NCBI RefSeq assembly: GCF_024971095.1
Contig: NZ_CP069717.1
Coordinates: 186,001 to 250,000 of the forward strand
DNA: 64,000 nucleotides
Source of the DNA: Microbacterium neungamense
Lineage (GTDB): Bacteria; Actinomycetota; Actinomycetes; Actinomycetales; Microbacteriaceae
Direction: 5' to 3'
Below, piece by piece: positions 50,101-60,155 of the stretch. The position numbers and the translations under genes are program-made. The notes beneath the pieces were generated by a model. That model had not been told where the DNA came from. It searched no databases and was given only the letters and a program-made list of their open reading frames with translations. Position 1 is the stretch's first letter, and every line of letters begins with the position of its first letter.

Positions 50101-53100
50101 CCGAGCAGGCGAATCAGGCGCCGTACGCGGTGAAGGATGCCGTGGTGGTGCGCCCTGGCCGGGAGATCGCGGTGCCGGTGCTGGAGAACGACTCCGACCC
50201 CGAGGGCGATCAGGTCGCGCTCGTGAAGAACGGCCTGGAGACGCCGGAGGTCGGCGGCCTGTCGGCGCGCGTCTCGGGCGACCGGGTCCTGGTGCAGGCA
50301 CCGGACCGCGCCGTCGAGACGTCGCTGCAGTACACGATCACCGACAGCCGGGGTGCCACCGCCACCGCCGTGCTGCAGATCACCGTCGACGAGGACGTGC
50401 CGCTGCAGGCGCCCATCGCCCGTGACGATCGCGTCCTGCCCACGGACATCGCCGAGGACTCACTCGTCGCCGAGATCGACATCCTCGGCAACGACGAGGA
50501 CCCCGACGGCACCACCGAGGCGCTGGAACTCGAGGTGGGCGAGGGCGCGACGGTGCAGAAGAACGGCACGGTGCGCGTCACCGTCCGCGAGGAGATGCAG
50601 CTGATCCGCTACACCCTCACCGATCAGGACGGGCTGGCGGCATCCGCGTTCATCTTCGTCCCCGCGGTGGACGGGCTGCGTCCCACGCTCACCTCGACGA
50701 AGCCGGTGGAGGTGGTCAGCGGCGAGACGAAGGAGCTGCCGCTGGACGACTACGTCACCGTCGCCGGGGGCGGGTCCGTGGTGATCACCGAGCACGCGAA
50801 AGTGACCGCCGCGCACGCGGACGGCTCGAACCTCGTCAAAGACGAACGCACCCTCGTCTACACCTCCGCGCCCGGATACTTCGGCGAAGACGGTCTGACC
50901 TTCGAGGTGACCGACGGCACCGGGCCCGACGACCCCGAGGGGCGCAAGGCGACCCTGACCATCCCGATCACCGTGCTGCCGCCGGACAACCAGCAGCCGA
51001 CGTTCGTCTCGGGCGAGGTGAACGTGTCGCCGGGCGAGGACGCCACCGTGCTCGACCTCGGCAAGCTCACCACCGACCCCGACCCGGAGGACGCCGGCAA
51101 GCACCGCTACACGCTGGTCGACGGCGAGGGCAGCGGCGTCTCGGCGAGCATCGACGGAGACAAGCTGTCGGTCCAGGCATCCTCGAACGCCCGCAAGGGC
51201 ACCGGCGTCACCCTGACGCTGCGCATCAGCGACGGCGAGACCGAGCCGATCGAGGGCACCGTCACCGTGCGGGTGACAGCCTCGAACCGTGCCATGCCGG
51301 CGGCCAACACCGACACCATCGCCGAGGCCGACCAGGGGGAGTCCATCACCGTCCCCGTCCTCGCGAACGACTTCAACCCGTTCCCGGAGACGCCGCTGAA
51401 GATCCTGTCGGCCGCGACGGAATCCGGCGAGGGCCGGGTCGACGTGCGCGGTGACGAGGTCGTCGTCACGCCGGGCGCGAAGTTCGTGGGCACGCTGGTC
51501 GTCGCCTACCGCATCCAGGATGCGACCGAGGACCCCGACCGCGAGGCGAACGGCAAGATCGTGGTCACGGTGCAGGGCGTGCCGGAGGCTCCCGGCACCC
51601 CGTCGGTCACCAGCGTGCAGGACCGCACCGTGGTCGTCTCGTTCACGCCGCCGTCCAACAACGGCGCCGAGATCACCCACTACACGGTGCGCTCGGTGCA
51701 GGGGAACCCCTACTCGAAGCAGTGTTCCTCGACGACATGCACCCTGGACGGGCTCACCAACAACGTCGAGTACGCCTTCCAGGTGACGGCCACCAACCGC
51801 GTCGGCGAGTCGGAGCCGTCGGGCACATCCGAACCGGCCCGCCCGGATGCCCGGCCGGACACCCCGAACCCGCCCACCCTGGCGTTCGGCGACAAGTCGC
51901 TGAAGGTGGCCTGGACCACCCCGACCACTCCGGGGTCGCCGGTGGATCGGTACACGCTCGAGATCTCCCCGGTGCCGCCGTCCGGCATCGCGCAGAAGGA
52001 GACCACCGGCAACTCGCTGGTCTGGGAGGGTCTGGAGAACGGCACCAGCTACAAGGTGCGCGTGCAGGCGCACAACCGCGCCCCCGAGCCCTCCAGCTGG
52101 AGCGCCTGGTCGACCGCGGAGATCCCCGCGGGGCCGCCGCTGCAGCCCGCCGCGCCCACCACGCAGGAGCTCGCGCCGGTCGGCGACCGCGCCCAGATGC
52201 AGGTCAACTGGGTCGCTCCGAACAGCAACGGCGATGCGATCGACGGCTACCAGCTGGATGTGCTCCGCGGCGGCACCGTGGTGGACACGCTCTATCCGGC
52301 GGCCGGGGCGACCAGCCAGGCGGTCGTGGTCGACACCTCCGAGACGGCGTACACCTACCGCATCCGCGCGCAGAACAAGGCGGGCTGGGGCGAGTTCAGC
52401 CCGCCGTCCGCGGAGCGCCGCGGCGTGATCGCACCCGACCCGCCGAGGCTCACGGCCGTGCACGCCCGTGACCGCGCTCTCGGCATCGAATACACCCCCG
52501 GCGACCGCAACGGCGCCCGGACGACCGAGGTCAGCTACCAGTACCGCCTCAACGGCGGCGGCTGGGCGGGCCTGCCCGGGAACCAGGTGATCGGCGGCCT
52601 GACCAACGGCACCCGGTACACGGTTGAGCTGCGCGCGGTGTCGAACGTCGGCGGATCGGCGTACGCCAGCGGGCCCTCGAACGCCATCTCCGAGATCCCG
52701 TACGGTCCGCCGCACGCTCCGGTCGCCCGAGCCCGGAACCTCGGTACCAGCGTCGAACTGAGCTGGAACGCCCGGGTCTCCGACAACGGCCGTGCGATCG
52801 TGCTCACCCAGATCAACATCAACGGCAACGGCTGGCGCGACGCCGCGATCGAGGGGTCCGTCGTCCGCGGCAACGGCTACAACGAGACCCACAGCATCCA
52901 GGTGCGCGCGCAGGACGCCGCTGGCCAGTGGACGCCGGTCGCGTCGGCATCCGCCACCACCAATGCCCCGCCCGCCCCCGAGGTGTGGGTCACGCAGGGC
53001 GACCCCGCGCCCGAGAGCTGCGTGAACGGATGCCGGATGTTCGTCGTGAACTGGAAGAACCTGAACATCGGGTCCAAGCAGGTGTGGTGCAAGTCCAGCG

Positions 53101-53264
53101 CCTACGGCACCATCGGCAGCAGCTCGCACACCGTCAACTTCGACGGCAGCGGATCCACGCAGATCTCCTGCTGGCAGGGTCGCGACGGCGTGGACGTCTG
53201 GGTCGACATCGCCGGCTGGGGGGACGACGTCGACACCGAGAAGAGATTCTGGCCACGGCCCTAG
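47196..53264 (+). CDS. giant membrane-anchored surface protein with tandem Ig/cadherin-like and fn3 domains
   Basis: A 2022-residue protein. Basic residues and one helix (about 15-33, TLASAAGVTAGVVAITTMAF) anchor it with the rest outside. Residues 40-365 are beta-rich, propeller-like (GGVWITKSSSLLVGHFNN). An acidic linker (ETENEEETTEETVETT) follows. From residue 393 come about 11 domains of the cadherin-like Big type with the recurrent motif PPVAxDDxxxVxxGxxVxIPVLDNDxDPDGD, whose acidic residues suggest calcium binding. From 1462 there are five fn3 domains, and from 1925 a Cys-containing end module (ESCVNGCRMF, WCKSSAYG, SCWQGRDG). First gene of the operon. Codon use changes sharply near 48780 (residue 530). 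Confidence 0.88.
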   Translation: MKAMSWLRARPKTLASAAGVTAGVVAITTMAFSYDGFPTTKVDLHDGGVWITKSSSLLVGHFNNESTVLDGGLRTSGEDFDILQDGTNVVVVDKGNAAITAVDPARIALGDSTGVPGSAEVALGNETVAVLDRRSGELWVVPVKGIAGFEIEGAEPVAELGEVSDVVVARDGTVFGVSGSRGEVVTVPVDAEGAPLEPAVSSVGELEGPVQVTAVGRVPVVLDAAGVVTTPGGFRTEIGAAEDAVLQYASAPGDAVAVATGSSLVRVPLDGGEPQVTDAGGSGSPAVPVSLRGCVYGAWAGSAMFVRECPGESSDVVAGIEGAEGASSLTFRVNRDVIILNDAVGGAAWTADESLQRVDNWNDITPPEGETENEEETTEETVETTLPERSEVNTPPVAEDDSFGVRPGGTAVLPVLDNDNDPDGDVLVATVTGEGPSLGSVQPIHNGASLQMAVEEDASGSASFGYEADDGRGGKDTATVTVSVHDWDQNGAPVPKRKTTLAVESGGTVSYNILPDWIDPDGDDIYLKEVIAAPGDEVDFTTDGQITYHAVASLQGRKDVQVTVADGLGETATGTIVLDVRPPGTTDPKTNADHVVTRVGEQVTVSPLANDTSSGREPLRLARVDEVPGATVQADFANKTFTFSAPAPGVYYVQYLVTAGAKNGRGIVRVDVTEAADKTQPPVAVRDVALLPIGGDVLIGVLGNDTDPAGGILVVQSVTVEPGSGISVSVLNHETLRITDQGALDEQVRLTYRISNGAQSAEGEVVVIPIPAPDEILPPVANDDQVVVRAGDVVTIPVLDNDTHPNDDAMHVAPELIEPLVDPEDGEAFVSQDTVRFKAGPEAKTVYATYEVVDSRQQKDAGYITIQILPVNEEKNAAPRPRDITARALAGTEVNIAVPLDGIDEDGDSVELLGLASSPTKGRITETAQNYFSYEAFDDSSGVDTFTYRVRDRLGKEGTATIRVGIAPAEQANQAPYAVKDAVVVRPGREIAVPVLENDSDPEGDQVALVKNGLETPEVGGLSARVSGDRVLVQAPDRAVETSLQYTITDSRGATATAVLQITVDEDVPLQAPIARDDRVLPTDIAEDSLVAEIDILGNDEDPDGTTEALELEVGEGATVQKNGTVRVTVREEMQLIRYTLTDQDGLAASAFIFVPAVDGLRPTLTSTKPVEVVSGETKELPLDDYVTVAGGGSVVITEHAKVTAAHADGSNLVKDERTLVYTSAPGYFGEDGLTFEVTDGTGPDDPEGRKATLTIPITVLPPDNQQPTFVSGEVNVSPGEDATVLDLGKLTTDPDPEDAGKHRYTLVDGEGSGVSASIDGDKLSVQASSNARKGTGVTLTLRISDGETEPIEGTVTVRVTASNRAMPAANTDTIAEADQGESITVPVLANDFNPFPETPLKILSAATESGEGRVDVRGDEVVVTPGAKFVGTLVVAYRIQDATEDPDREANGKIVVTVQGVPEAPGTPSVTSVQDRTVVVSFTPPSNNGAEITHYTVRSVQGNPYSKQCSSTTCTLDGLTNNVEYAFQVTATNRVGESEPSGTSEPARPDARPDTPNPPTLAFGDKSLKVAWTTPTTPGSPVDRYTLEISPVPPSGIAQKETTGNSLVWEGLENGTSYKVRVQAHNRAPEPSSWSAWSTAEIPAGPPLQPAAPTTQELAPVGDRAQMQVNWVAPNSNGDAIDGYQLDVLRGGTVVDTLYPAAGATSQAVVVDTSETAYTYRIRAQNKAGWGEFSPPSAERRGVIAPDPPRLTAVHARDRALGIEYTPGDRNGARTTEVSYQYRLNGGGWAGLPGNQVIGGLTNGTRYTVELRAVSNVGGSAYASGPSNAISEIPYGPPHAPVARARNLGTSVELSWNARVSDNGRAIVLTQININGNGWRDAAIEGSVVRGNGYNETHSIQVRAQDAAGQWTPVASASATTNAPPAPEVWVTQGDPAPESCVNGCRMFVVNWKNLNIGSKQVWCKSSAYGTIGSSSHTVNFDGSGSTQISCWQGRDGVDVWVDIAGWGDDVDTEKRFWPRP

Positions 53265-53307
53265 CCGTGCCCAGCAGACGGACGGAACACACAAGAGGAA
53301 TGAACCG

Positions 53308-54278
<971 letters not shown>

Positions 54279-54279
<1 letters not shown>

Positions 54280-55541
54280 TGACGGCGGAGACGCTTCCGG
54301 CGGCACCCGCGACCACGGAGCGAGACGCCGGGTGGCGTGACATCGCGGCCGTCATCGGGGTGCGCGTCCTCGAGCGTCTCCGCCGCATCGCCGCGGTGAT
54401 CCGTCCGCTGGCGTGGGTGCTGATCGGCACCACGGCGCTGTTCTGGATCACCGGGCAGCTGCTCGGATGGGTCGAGCTCACCGTCGCCGCGGCCGTCATG
54501 GCCATCGTCCTCGTGCTGTGCTCCTTGTTCCTCATCGGGCGCACCGAGTACGACGTGTCCCTCGACCTCGCGCGCACCCGCGTCGTGGTGGGGGAGCGCG
54601 CCGTCGGCGCCCTGACCCTCGCCAACCGCGGCACCCGGGCGATCCTGCCCTCCCGCGTCGTGCTGCCCGTCGGGTCGGGACGCGGCGAGTTCGGCATCGG
54701 CCGCCTCGCCCCCGGCGAGGAGGCCGAGGAGCTGTTCGCCATCCCGACGCAGAAGCGCGGCGTGGTCAAGGTCGGGCCGGTGAGCGTCGTGCGCGGCGAT
54801 CCGCTCGGCCTCTTCGAACGCGCCCACCGCCGCGACGATCCGGTCGACCTGTACGTGCACCCGCGGACGATCCTGTTCGAGGGGCAGTCCCTCGGCTACC
54901 TGCGCGATCTGGAGGGGCTGCCGGCCACCGACCTGTCCCGCGACGACGTGTCCTTCCACGCGCTCAACGAATACCAGCCGGGCGATGACCTCCGCCATGT
55001 GCACTGGCGCTCGACGGCGCGCACCGGCGTGATGATGGTGCGCCAGTTCGAGGAGACCCGGCGCTCGCACTTCGTGATCGGCCTGTCCCGCTCCACCGGC
55101 GACTACGCCTCCGATGACGACTTCGAGCTCGGCATCTCGGCCGCCGGGTCGATCGGCCTGCGCGCCCTCCGCGACTCCCAGCGCGTGGACCTGCGCGTGC
55201 AGGGCCGGGAGCTGCCCGCTCGCACCGGCAAGCAGATGCTCGACTCGCTCTCCGCGCTGGAGAGCAGCAGGCCGCGCGAGGGCGGTGTCGCCGAGCTGGC
55301 CGGCGTCGTCGCCGCGACGATGCCCCTGGCCAGCGTGGTGGTGCTCGTCTGCGGGTCGAAGGTGTCCCCGGACGACCTCCGCCTCGCCTGCTCGCGGCTG
55401 CCGTTCGGCGCCCGCGTGATGGTCGTCGTCGCCGACACGTCGGTCGACCTGCCCGCCCTGCGCCGCATCGGCGATGCCGACGTCGTCTCCGTCGGTGCGC
55501 TCGAGCAGATCCCGCTCGCCCTGCGGAAGGTGCTCGCATGA
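54279..55541 (+). CDS. DUF58 domain-containing membrane protein
   Basis: A 420-residue protein with two helices near the N-terminus (about residues 42-62 and 66-90, RPLAWVLIGTTALFWITGQL) and a cytoplasmic or outer beta-domain (YDVSLDLARTRVVVGERAVG). The DUF58 signature is complete: DDVSFHALNEYQPGDDLRHVHWRSTARTG. The C-terminal part resembles a von Willebrand A fold (SHFVIGLSRSTGDYASDDD, VVLVCGSKVS, ARVMVVVADTSVDLP). DUF58 proteins regularly pair with MoxR ATPases and transglutaminase-like membrane proteins, exactly the order here. It overlaps the next gene by four bases. Confidence 0.92.
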
Positions 55542-57910
55542 CTCTCGCCCCGCGCCGCTGGATCCTCGATCTCGGCATGACCGCGCTGCTCATCGGCGTC
55601 GCGATGGTCGGCTTCCTGCCCACGTTCGCGGGGCCGTCCTACCTGCCGGCCGCGGTCGGCGGCATCCTGCTCGGCCTCGCCATCGCCGCCGTCTGCGCCC
55701 TCCGCCGATGGGGCGTGCTCATCGTCACCGGGCTGGTCATCGCCGCCTACTTCGTGTTCGGCGGCGCGCTCGCCCTGCCGCACACCGCCCTCCTCGGGTT
55801 CCTCCCCAGCCTGGAGACGCTGCGGCTGCTGGCGCTCGGCGTGGTGACCTCCTGGAAGCAGCTCCTCACCACGGTGGCTCCGGTGTCGGCCGCCGACGGT
55901 CACCTCATCGTGCCGTTCCTGCTCGCGCTCGTCGCGAGCTCCGTCACCGCGTCCCTCGCGCTGCGCCTGGAGCGCGTCGTGTGGGCCCTCCTGCCCGTCG
56001 CGGCGACGCTCGCGCTGGTCATCGCCCTCGGCACCCCGGAGCCGGCGATGCCGGTGGCGCAGGGGCTCCTCGTGGCCGTCCTCTCCATCGTCTGGCTCGC
56101 CGTGCGGCAGATCTGGGCGCCGCGCAACGCCGCCGTGTCGGTGGGCGAGGTCGACCCGGCGCGCGCCGCGCACATGCGGATGCGGCGGATCGTCGCCGGC
56201 GCCGCGGTGCTCGTCATCGCCGGCGGCGCCGGCGTCGCCACGAGCGCGTTCGCGACCCCGCAGCAGCCCCGCCACGTGTTCCGGGACGTGATCATCCCGC
56301 CGTTCGACATCCGCGACTACCCCAGCCCGCTGCAGTCGTTCCGCAAGCACGTCCGCGACCACAAGAACAAGACGCTGTTCACCGTGCGCGGACTCCCCGA
56401 GGACGCCCGCATCCGCATCGGCACCATGGATCAGTTCGACGGCATGGTCTACAACGTCACCGACGGGGGACCGGGATCCTCGAGCGCGTTCACGCCGCTG
56501 CGCTCGAACATGGCGCCGGATGCGGAGGGCGTGCCCGCCACGCTGAAGATCGAGATCGCGGAGTACAACGCCGTGTGGGTGCCGGATGCCGGGCACGTCT
56601 CGGCGATCCGCTTCCAGGGCGACCGCGCCGAGGAGCTGCGCCGCAGCACCTACTACAACCCCGCCACCGGCACCGCGGTGGCCACCTCGAAGCTCGCCCG
56701 CGGCGACGCCTACACGGTGGAGACGATCATCCCGGCCACTCCCGACGACGACCGGCTGGGCGACGCGGACTTCGGCAAGGTGCCGATGCCCAAGCAGAGC
56801 AACGTCCCGCAGGAGCTCTCCGCCCTGGCATCCGAGATCGTCGCCGGCGCCGAGACGCCCATCGAGCAGGTGCGGGCGCTGGAGACCTTCCTCGCCGAGG
56901 GTGGCTTCTTCAGCCACGGCCTCGAGGGTGAGGTGATCTCGCGGGCCGGCCACACCTCCGAGCGCATCTCCACCCTCCTCGGCGGGGACCAGATGATCGG
57001 CGACGACGAGCAGTACGCCGTCGCGATGGCGCTGCTCGCGCGCGAGGTCGGCATCCCGGCGCGCGTCGTGATGGGCTTCTACCCGGACGAGGAGCAGAAG
57101 GACCAGGCTGTCTTCGAAGCCACCGGCGACACCCTGCACGCCTGGACCGAGATCAACTTCGCCGGCTTCGGATGGCTCACCTTCAACCCGACGCCGCCCG
57201 AGGACAAGGTGCCCAACGACCAGAACACCAAGCCTCGGGTGGACCCGAAGCCGCAGGTGCTGCAGCCGCCGCCCCCGCCGCAGGAGCCGGTCGACCTGCC
57301 GCCCACGCTGCCGGACGACCGCGAGTCCGAGGACGAGTCGCTGAACATCCTCGGCATCATCGGCACCATCCTGGCGATCACCGGGATCTCCTTCGCGATC
57401 CTCGCGCTGCTGGCATCCCCGTTCATCGTGATCGGCGCCTGGAAGGCGGCGAAGCGGCGCGCCCGCCGTGCGGCCGAGCGTACCGCCGACCGGATCAGCG
57501 GCGGCTGGGACGAGCTCACCGACCGCGCCATCGACTACGGCGCGCGCCTGCCTGCCGGCGCCACCCGCACCGAGGAGGCGGCCCGCGTCGCCGAGACATT
57601 CACCGTACCCGCCGTCACCGCGCTGGCCGACCGCGCCGACGCCGAGGTGTTCGGACCCGCCGAGCCCACGCCGGAGGAGGTCGACGCGTTCTGGAACGAG
57701 GTCGACGGAATCGTCGCCGGCCTTGGCGCGCAGGCCGGCTTCTGGAAGCGCACCAAGGCGCGGCTGAACCTGCGCTCGGTGCTCGGCGGCAGCGCGATCA
57801 GCGGGCGCCTGCAGGAGCTCAAGGACGCCGCGGCCGCGCGCGTGCGCGGCGGACGTGCCAGCATCGAGACCACCACATCCACCCCAGCGGAGAGCGAGAC
57901 GACGTCATGA
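55538..57910 (+). CDS. TgpA-like membrane protein with a transglutaminase-like domain lacking the catalytic Cys
   Basis: A 790-residue protein. Residues 1-235 hold about seven membrane helices as in TgpA; a large outer region follows, with DHKNKTLFTVRGLPEDARIR and STYYNPATGTAVATSK. The transglutaminase core reads MIGDDEQYAVAMALLAREVG then IPARVVMGFYPDE, GDTLHAWTEINFAGFGWLTF. The His and Asp (FNPTP) positions are kept, but the active-site Cys of GxCEQ(F/Y)A is Asp (codons GGC GAC GAC GAG CAG). A Pro-rich linker (KPQVLQPPPPPQEPVDLPP), one more helix (near 605-635) and a cytoplasmic tail of 150 residues complete it. Probably binds rather than cuts or cross-links peptides. Confidence 0.88.
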   Translation: MTLAPRRWILDLGMTALLIGVAMVGFLPTFAGPSYLPAAVGGILLGLAIAAVCALRRWGVLIVTGLVIAAYFVFGGALALPHTALLGFLPSLETLRLLALGVVTSWKQLLTTVAPVSAADGHLIVPFLLALVASSVTASLALRLERVVWALLPVAATLALVIALGTPEPAMPVAQGLLVAVLSIVWLAVRQIWAPRNAAVSVGEVDPARAAHMRMRRIVAGAAVLVIAGGAGVATSAFATPQQPRHVFRDVIIPPFDIRDYPSPLQSFRKHVRDHKNKTLFTVRGLPEDARIRIGTMDQFDGMVYNVTDGGPGSSSAFTPLRSNMAPDAEGVPATLKIEIAEYNAVWVPDAGHVSAIRFQGDRAEELRRSTYYNPATGTAVATSKLARGDAYTVETIIPATPDDDRLGDADFGKVPMPKQSNVPQELSALASEIVAGAETPIEQVRALETFLAEGGFFSHGLEGEVISRAGHTSERISTLLGGDQMIGDDEQYAVAMALLAREVGIPARVVMGFYPDEEQKDQAVFEATGDTLHAWTEINFAGFGWLTFNPTPPEDKVPNDQNTKPRVDPKPQVLQPPPPPQEPVDLPPTLPDDRESEDESLNILGIIGTILAITGISFAILALLASPFIVIGAWKAAKRRARRAAERTADRISGGWDELTDRAIDYGARLPAGATRTEEAARVAETFTVPAVTALADRADAEVFGPAEPTPEEVDAFWNEVDGIVAGLGAQAGFWKRTKARLNLRSVLGGSAISGRLQELKDAAAARVRGGRASIETTTSTPAESETTS

Positions 57911-59337
57911 CACAGGTTGCGTTCGGGCAGGTCGCCCCGGTTTCACGGCGCGCCGTGGCCTACGTCATCGACGCCCTGATCGCCGCCGGTCTCGGCATCG
58001 TCCTGGGGACGGTGCTGGTGGTCGCGGCCACGCTCTCCGGTTCGCCCGAGGGGATGCTGGCCACGCTCGCGCTCGGCGCCCCCCTGATCAGCCTGCTGAT
58101 GCTCGGCTGGTTCGTCGTGTACACGCTGATGCAGTCCCGCTCGGGGTCGATCGGGATGCGGGCGCAGGGTCTGCGCCTGGTGCGCGCCGACGACGGCGGA
58201 CCGCTGGGGTTCGGCCGTACGCTGCTGCGGAACGTCATCTTCGGCCTGGCGGCCTCGATCGTGGTCGGCTATTTCACGCCGCTGTTCGACGGCTCGGGCC
58301 GATTCCAGGGCTGGCACGACAAGGTGGCGGGCTCCCTCATGCTCGACGCCAGGACCGCGCGGACGCCCGACGCGATGACCGCGCCCGCGTCGCCGGCCCT
58401 TCCCCAGCCCGCGTTCGAGCGGACGCCCCCGCCCGGGTTCCCGACGCCGCCCTCCGCCGTACCGGCCCGCCCGGACCTGGCGAGCCCGGCCTCCCGGCAG
58501 CCCGCCGATCCGGCCCCGTCGGCGCTGGCGTTCCCGCAGCCGGCGTTCCCGCAGCCGGCGTTCCCCGCGCCGCCGCGCCCGCCGCTGCCAGAGCCGGCAG
58601 CCCCGGCCGCCGCAGCGCCGGTGAGCGACATCGAGGAGACGCAGCTGCAGCACCGTCCCGCGCCGAGCGCGGCGCCGGATGCCGGGCTGATCGCGTTCGT
58701 CCCCGGCGTCACCCAGGACGGCCCGCCGCAGCGCGCGGACGCCCCGCCGGCACCGCAGACACCCACCGGTCCTGCCGTGCCGCCGCCCGCCGCCCCGGCC
58801 GCCCCGGGGCCGGACCTGCCCGCCGTTCCGGCGCCCGCGCCGCCGGCATCCCCGGTGCCGGAACCCGCCACCCCGGCCGAGCCGGCGCCCGCGGTCGAGC
58901 CGCCCGCCGTGCCCGCGCCGGCCGTCGAACCTCCCGCGGTCCCGGCTCCGGCGGCCCCGGCATCCGCGGCGGATGCCGCCGACGACATCGAGGAGACGCG
59001 GATCAGCGTCCCCGGCCATCGCCTCGTCTTCACCTGGGACGACGGCACCCGCGTCACCGTCTCGCGGCGCACGGTGTTCGGCCGCAACCCGAACGCGGAG
59101 CCGGGGGCGCTGGCCGTCGCCGTCCGCGACGAGACCCTGTCGCTGTCGAAGACGCACTTCGAGGCGGCGGCCGAGGCATCCGGCGGGTGGGTGCGCGACC
59201 TGCACTCCACGAACGGCATGACGATCGTCCGCGACGGTCAGCGCATCGCCTGTCCGGCCGGGCAGCAGGTGCCGGTGCGGCTCGGCGACGCGATCGAGAT
59301 CGGCGATCGCGTGGTGACGATCGGCGGTTACGCATGA
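57907..59337 (+). CDS. RDD-FHA domain protein
   Basis: A 476-residue protein. The RDD membrane domain (residues 10-150) shows RRAVAYVIDALIAAGLG, QSRSGSIGMRAQGLRLV and FQGWHDKVAGSLML. A 230-residue Pro/Ala-rich linker contains IEETQ (DIEETQLQH, near residue 241) and, just before the last domain, IEETR (DIEETRISV, near 360). The C-terminal FHA domain has TVFGRNPNAEPG, LSLSKTHFEAA and DLHSTNGMTIV with the phosphothreonine-binding Arg, Ser and His/Asn. The threonines in the IEET motifs are good candidates for phosphorylation by the kinase at 61381. It overlaps both neighbours by four bases. Confidence 0.9.
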   Translation: MTQVAFGQVAPVSRRAVAYVIDALIAAGLGIVLGTVLVVAATLSGSPEGMLATLALGAPLISLLMLGWFVVYTLMQSRSGSIGMRAQGLRLVRADDGGPLGFGRTLLRNVIFGLAASIVVGYFTPLFDGSGRFQGWHDKVAGSLMLDARTARTPDAMTAPASPALPQPAFERTPPPGFPTPPSAVPARPDLASPASRQPADPAPSALAFPQPAFPQPAFPAPPRPPLPEPAAPAAAAPVSDIEETQLQHRPAPSAAPDAGLIAFVPGVTQDGPPQRADAPPAPQTPTGPAVPPPAAPAAPGPDLPAVPAPAPPASPVPEPATPAEPAPAVEPPAVPAPAVEPPAVPAPAAPASAADAADDIEETRISVPGHRLVFTWDDGTRVTVSRRTVFGRNPNAEPGALAVAVRDETLSLSKTHFEAAAEASGGWVRDLHSTNGMTIVRDGQRIACPAGQQVPVRLGDAIEIGDRVVTIGGYA

Positions 59338-60155
59338 CACTTCCCCTCGTCGCCGCGCCCGGATCGGCGACCCACCCCGGCGTCCGCCGCTCCGTGAACG
59401 AGGATGCGCACCTGGCCAGCGCGCCGGTGTTCCTCGTCGCCGACGGCATGGGCGGACACGAGGCGGGCGCGCGTGCGAGCGCCACCGCGATCGCCGAGTT
59501 CCTCCCGTTCATCGGGCGCACCGCGCTCGAGCTCGACGACGTGCGGCTCGCCGTCGCCCGCGCGCACGCCGCCGTCGACAGCCTCTCCAGCGCCCTCGAC
59601 GGCCGGGCCGGCACCACGCTGAGCGGAGTGGTGATCGCCTCCGTCGACGGGATGGGGTACTGGCTCGCGCTGAACATCGGCGACTCGCGCACCTACCGCC
59701 TCGCGGACGGCGAGCTCGAGCAGATCACGGTCGACCACTCCGTCGTGCAGGAGCTCATCGAGGCGGGCGAGATCACCGCCGAGGAGGCGCTCACCGACCG
59801 CCGCCGCAACATCATCACGCGGGCGATCGGCGCCAGCAGCACCGGCGAGGCGGACTACTGGCTGTTCCCCGCCGAGCTCGGCGACCGGATGCTGATCTGC
59901 TCGGACGGACTGTCGTCCGAGGTGCCGATCGCGAGGATCCGTGAGATCCTCTACGACGAGCCGGATCCTCAGGCCGCCGCACAGGCGCTGGTGGACGAGG
60001 CCCTGCGCGCGGGGGGACGGGACAACATCACCGTCGTGGTGGTGGACGCCGTCGCGGTCGCGTCGCGACCGGGAACGCCGATGCAGGCGGACGACGAGAC
60101 GGACATCGACGCGGACACGCACCGGCGTGAGATCGCAGCAGGAGGGACCCGCTGA
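59334..60155 (+). CDS. PP2C family serine/threonine phosphatase
   Basis: A 273-residue soluble, metal-dependent phosphatase. Motifs: GVRRSVNEDAHLASAPVFLVADGMGGHEAG with the metal-binding Asp residues, AGTTLSGVVIAS, LNIGDSRTYRLADGELEQIT, LLICSDGLSSEV-type (MLICSDGLSSEVP) and the final Asp in AGGRDNITVVVV. The C-terminal 30 residues (ADDETDIDADTHRREIAAGG) form an acidic tail. It should reverse the phosphorylation made by the kinase encoded two genes on. It overlaps the RDD-FHA gene by four bases and the FHA gene by one (TGATG). Confidence 0.95.
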   Translation: MTLPLVAAPGSATHPGVRRSVNEDAHLASAPVFLVADGMGGHEAGARASATAIAEFLPFIGRTALELDDVRLAVARAHAAVDSLSSALDGRAGTTLSGVVIASVDGMGYWLALNIGDSRTYRLADGELEQITVDHSVVQELIEAGEITAEEALTDRRRNIITRAIGASSTGEADYWLFPAELGDRMLICSDGLSSEVPIARIREILYDEPDPQAAAQALVDEALRAGGRDNITVVVVDAVAVASRPGTPMQADDETDIDADTHRREIAAGGTR

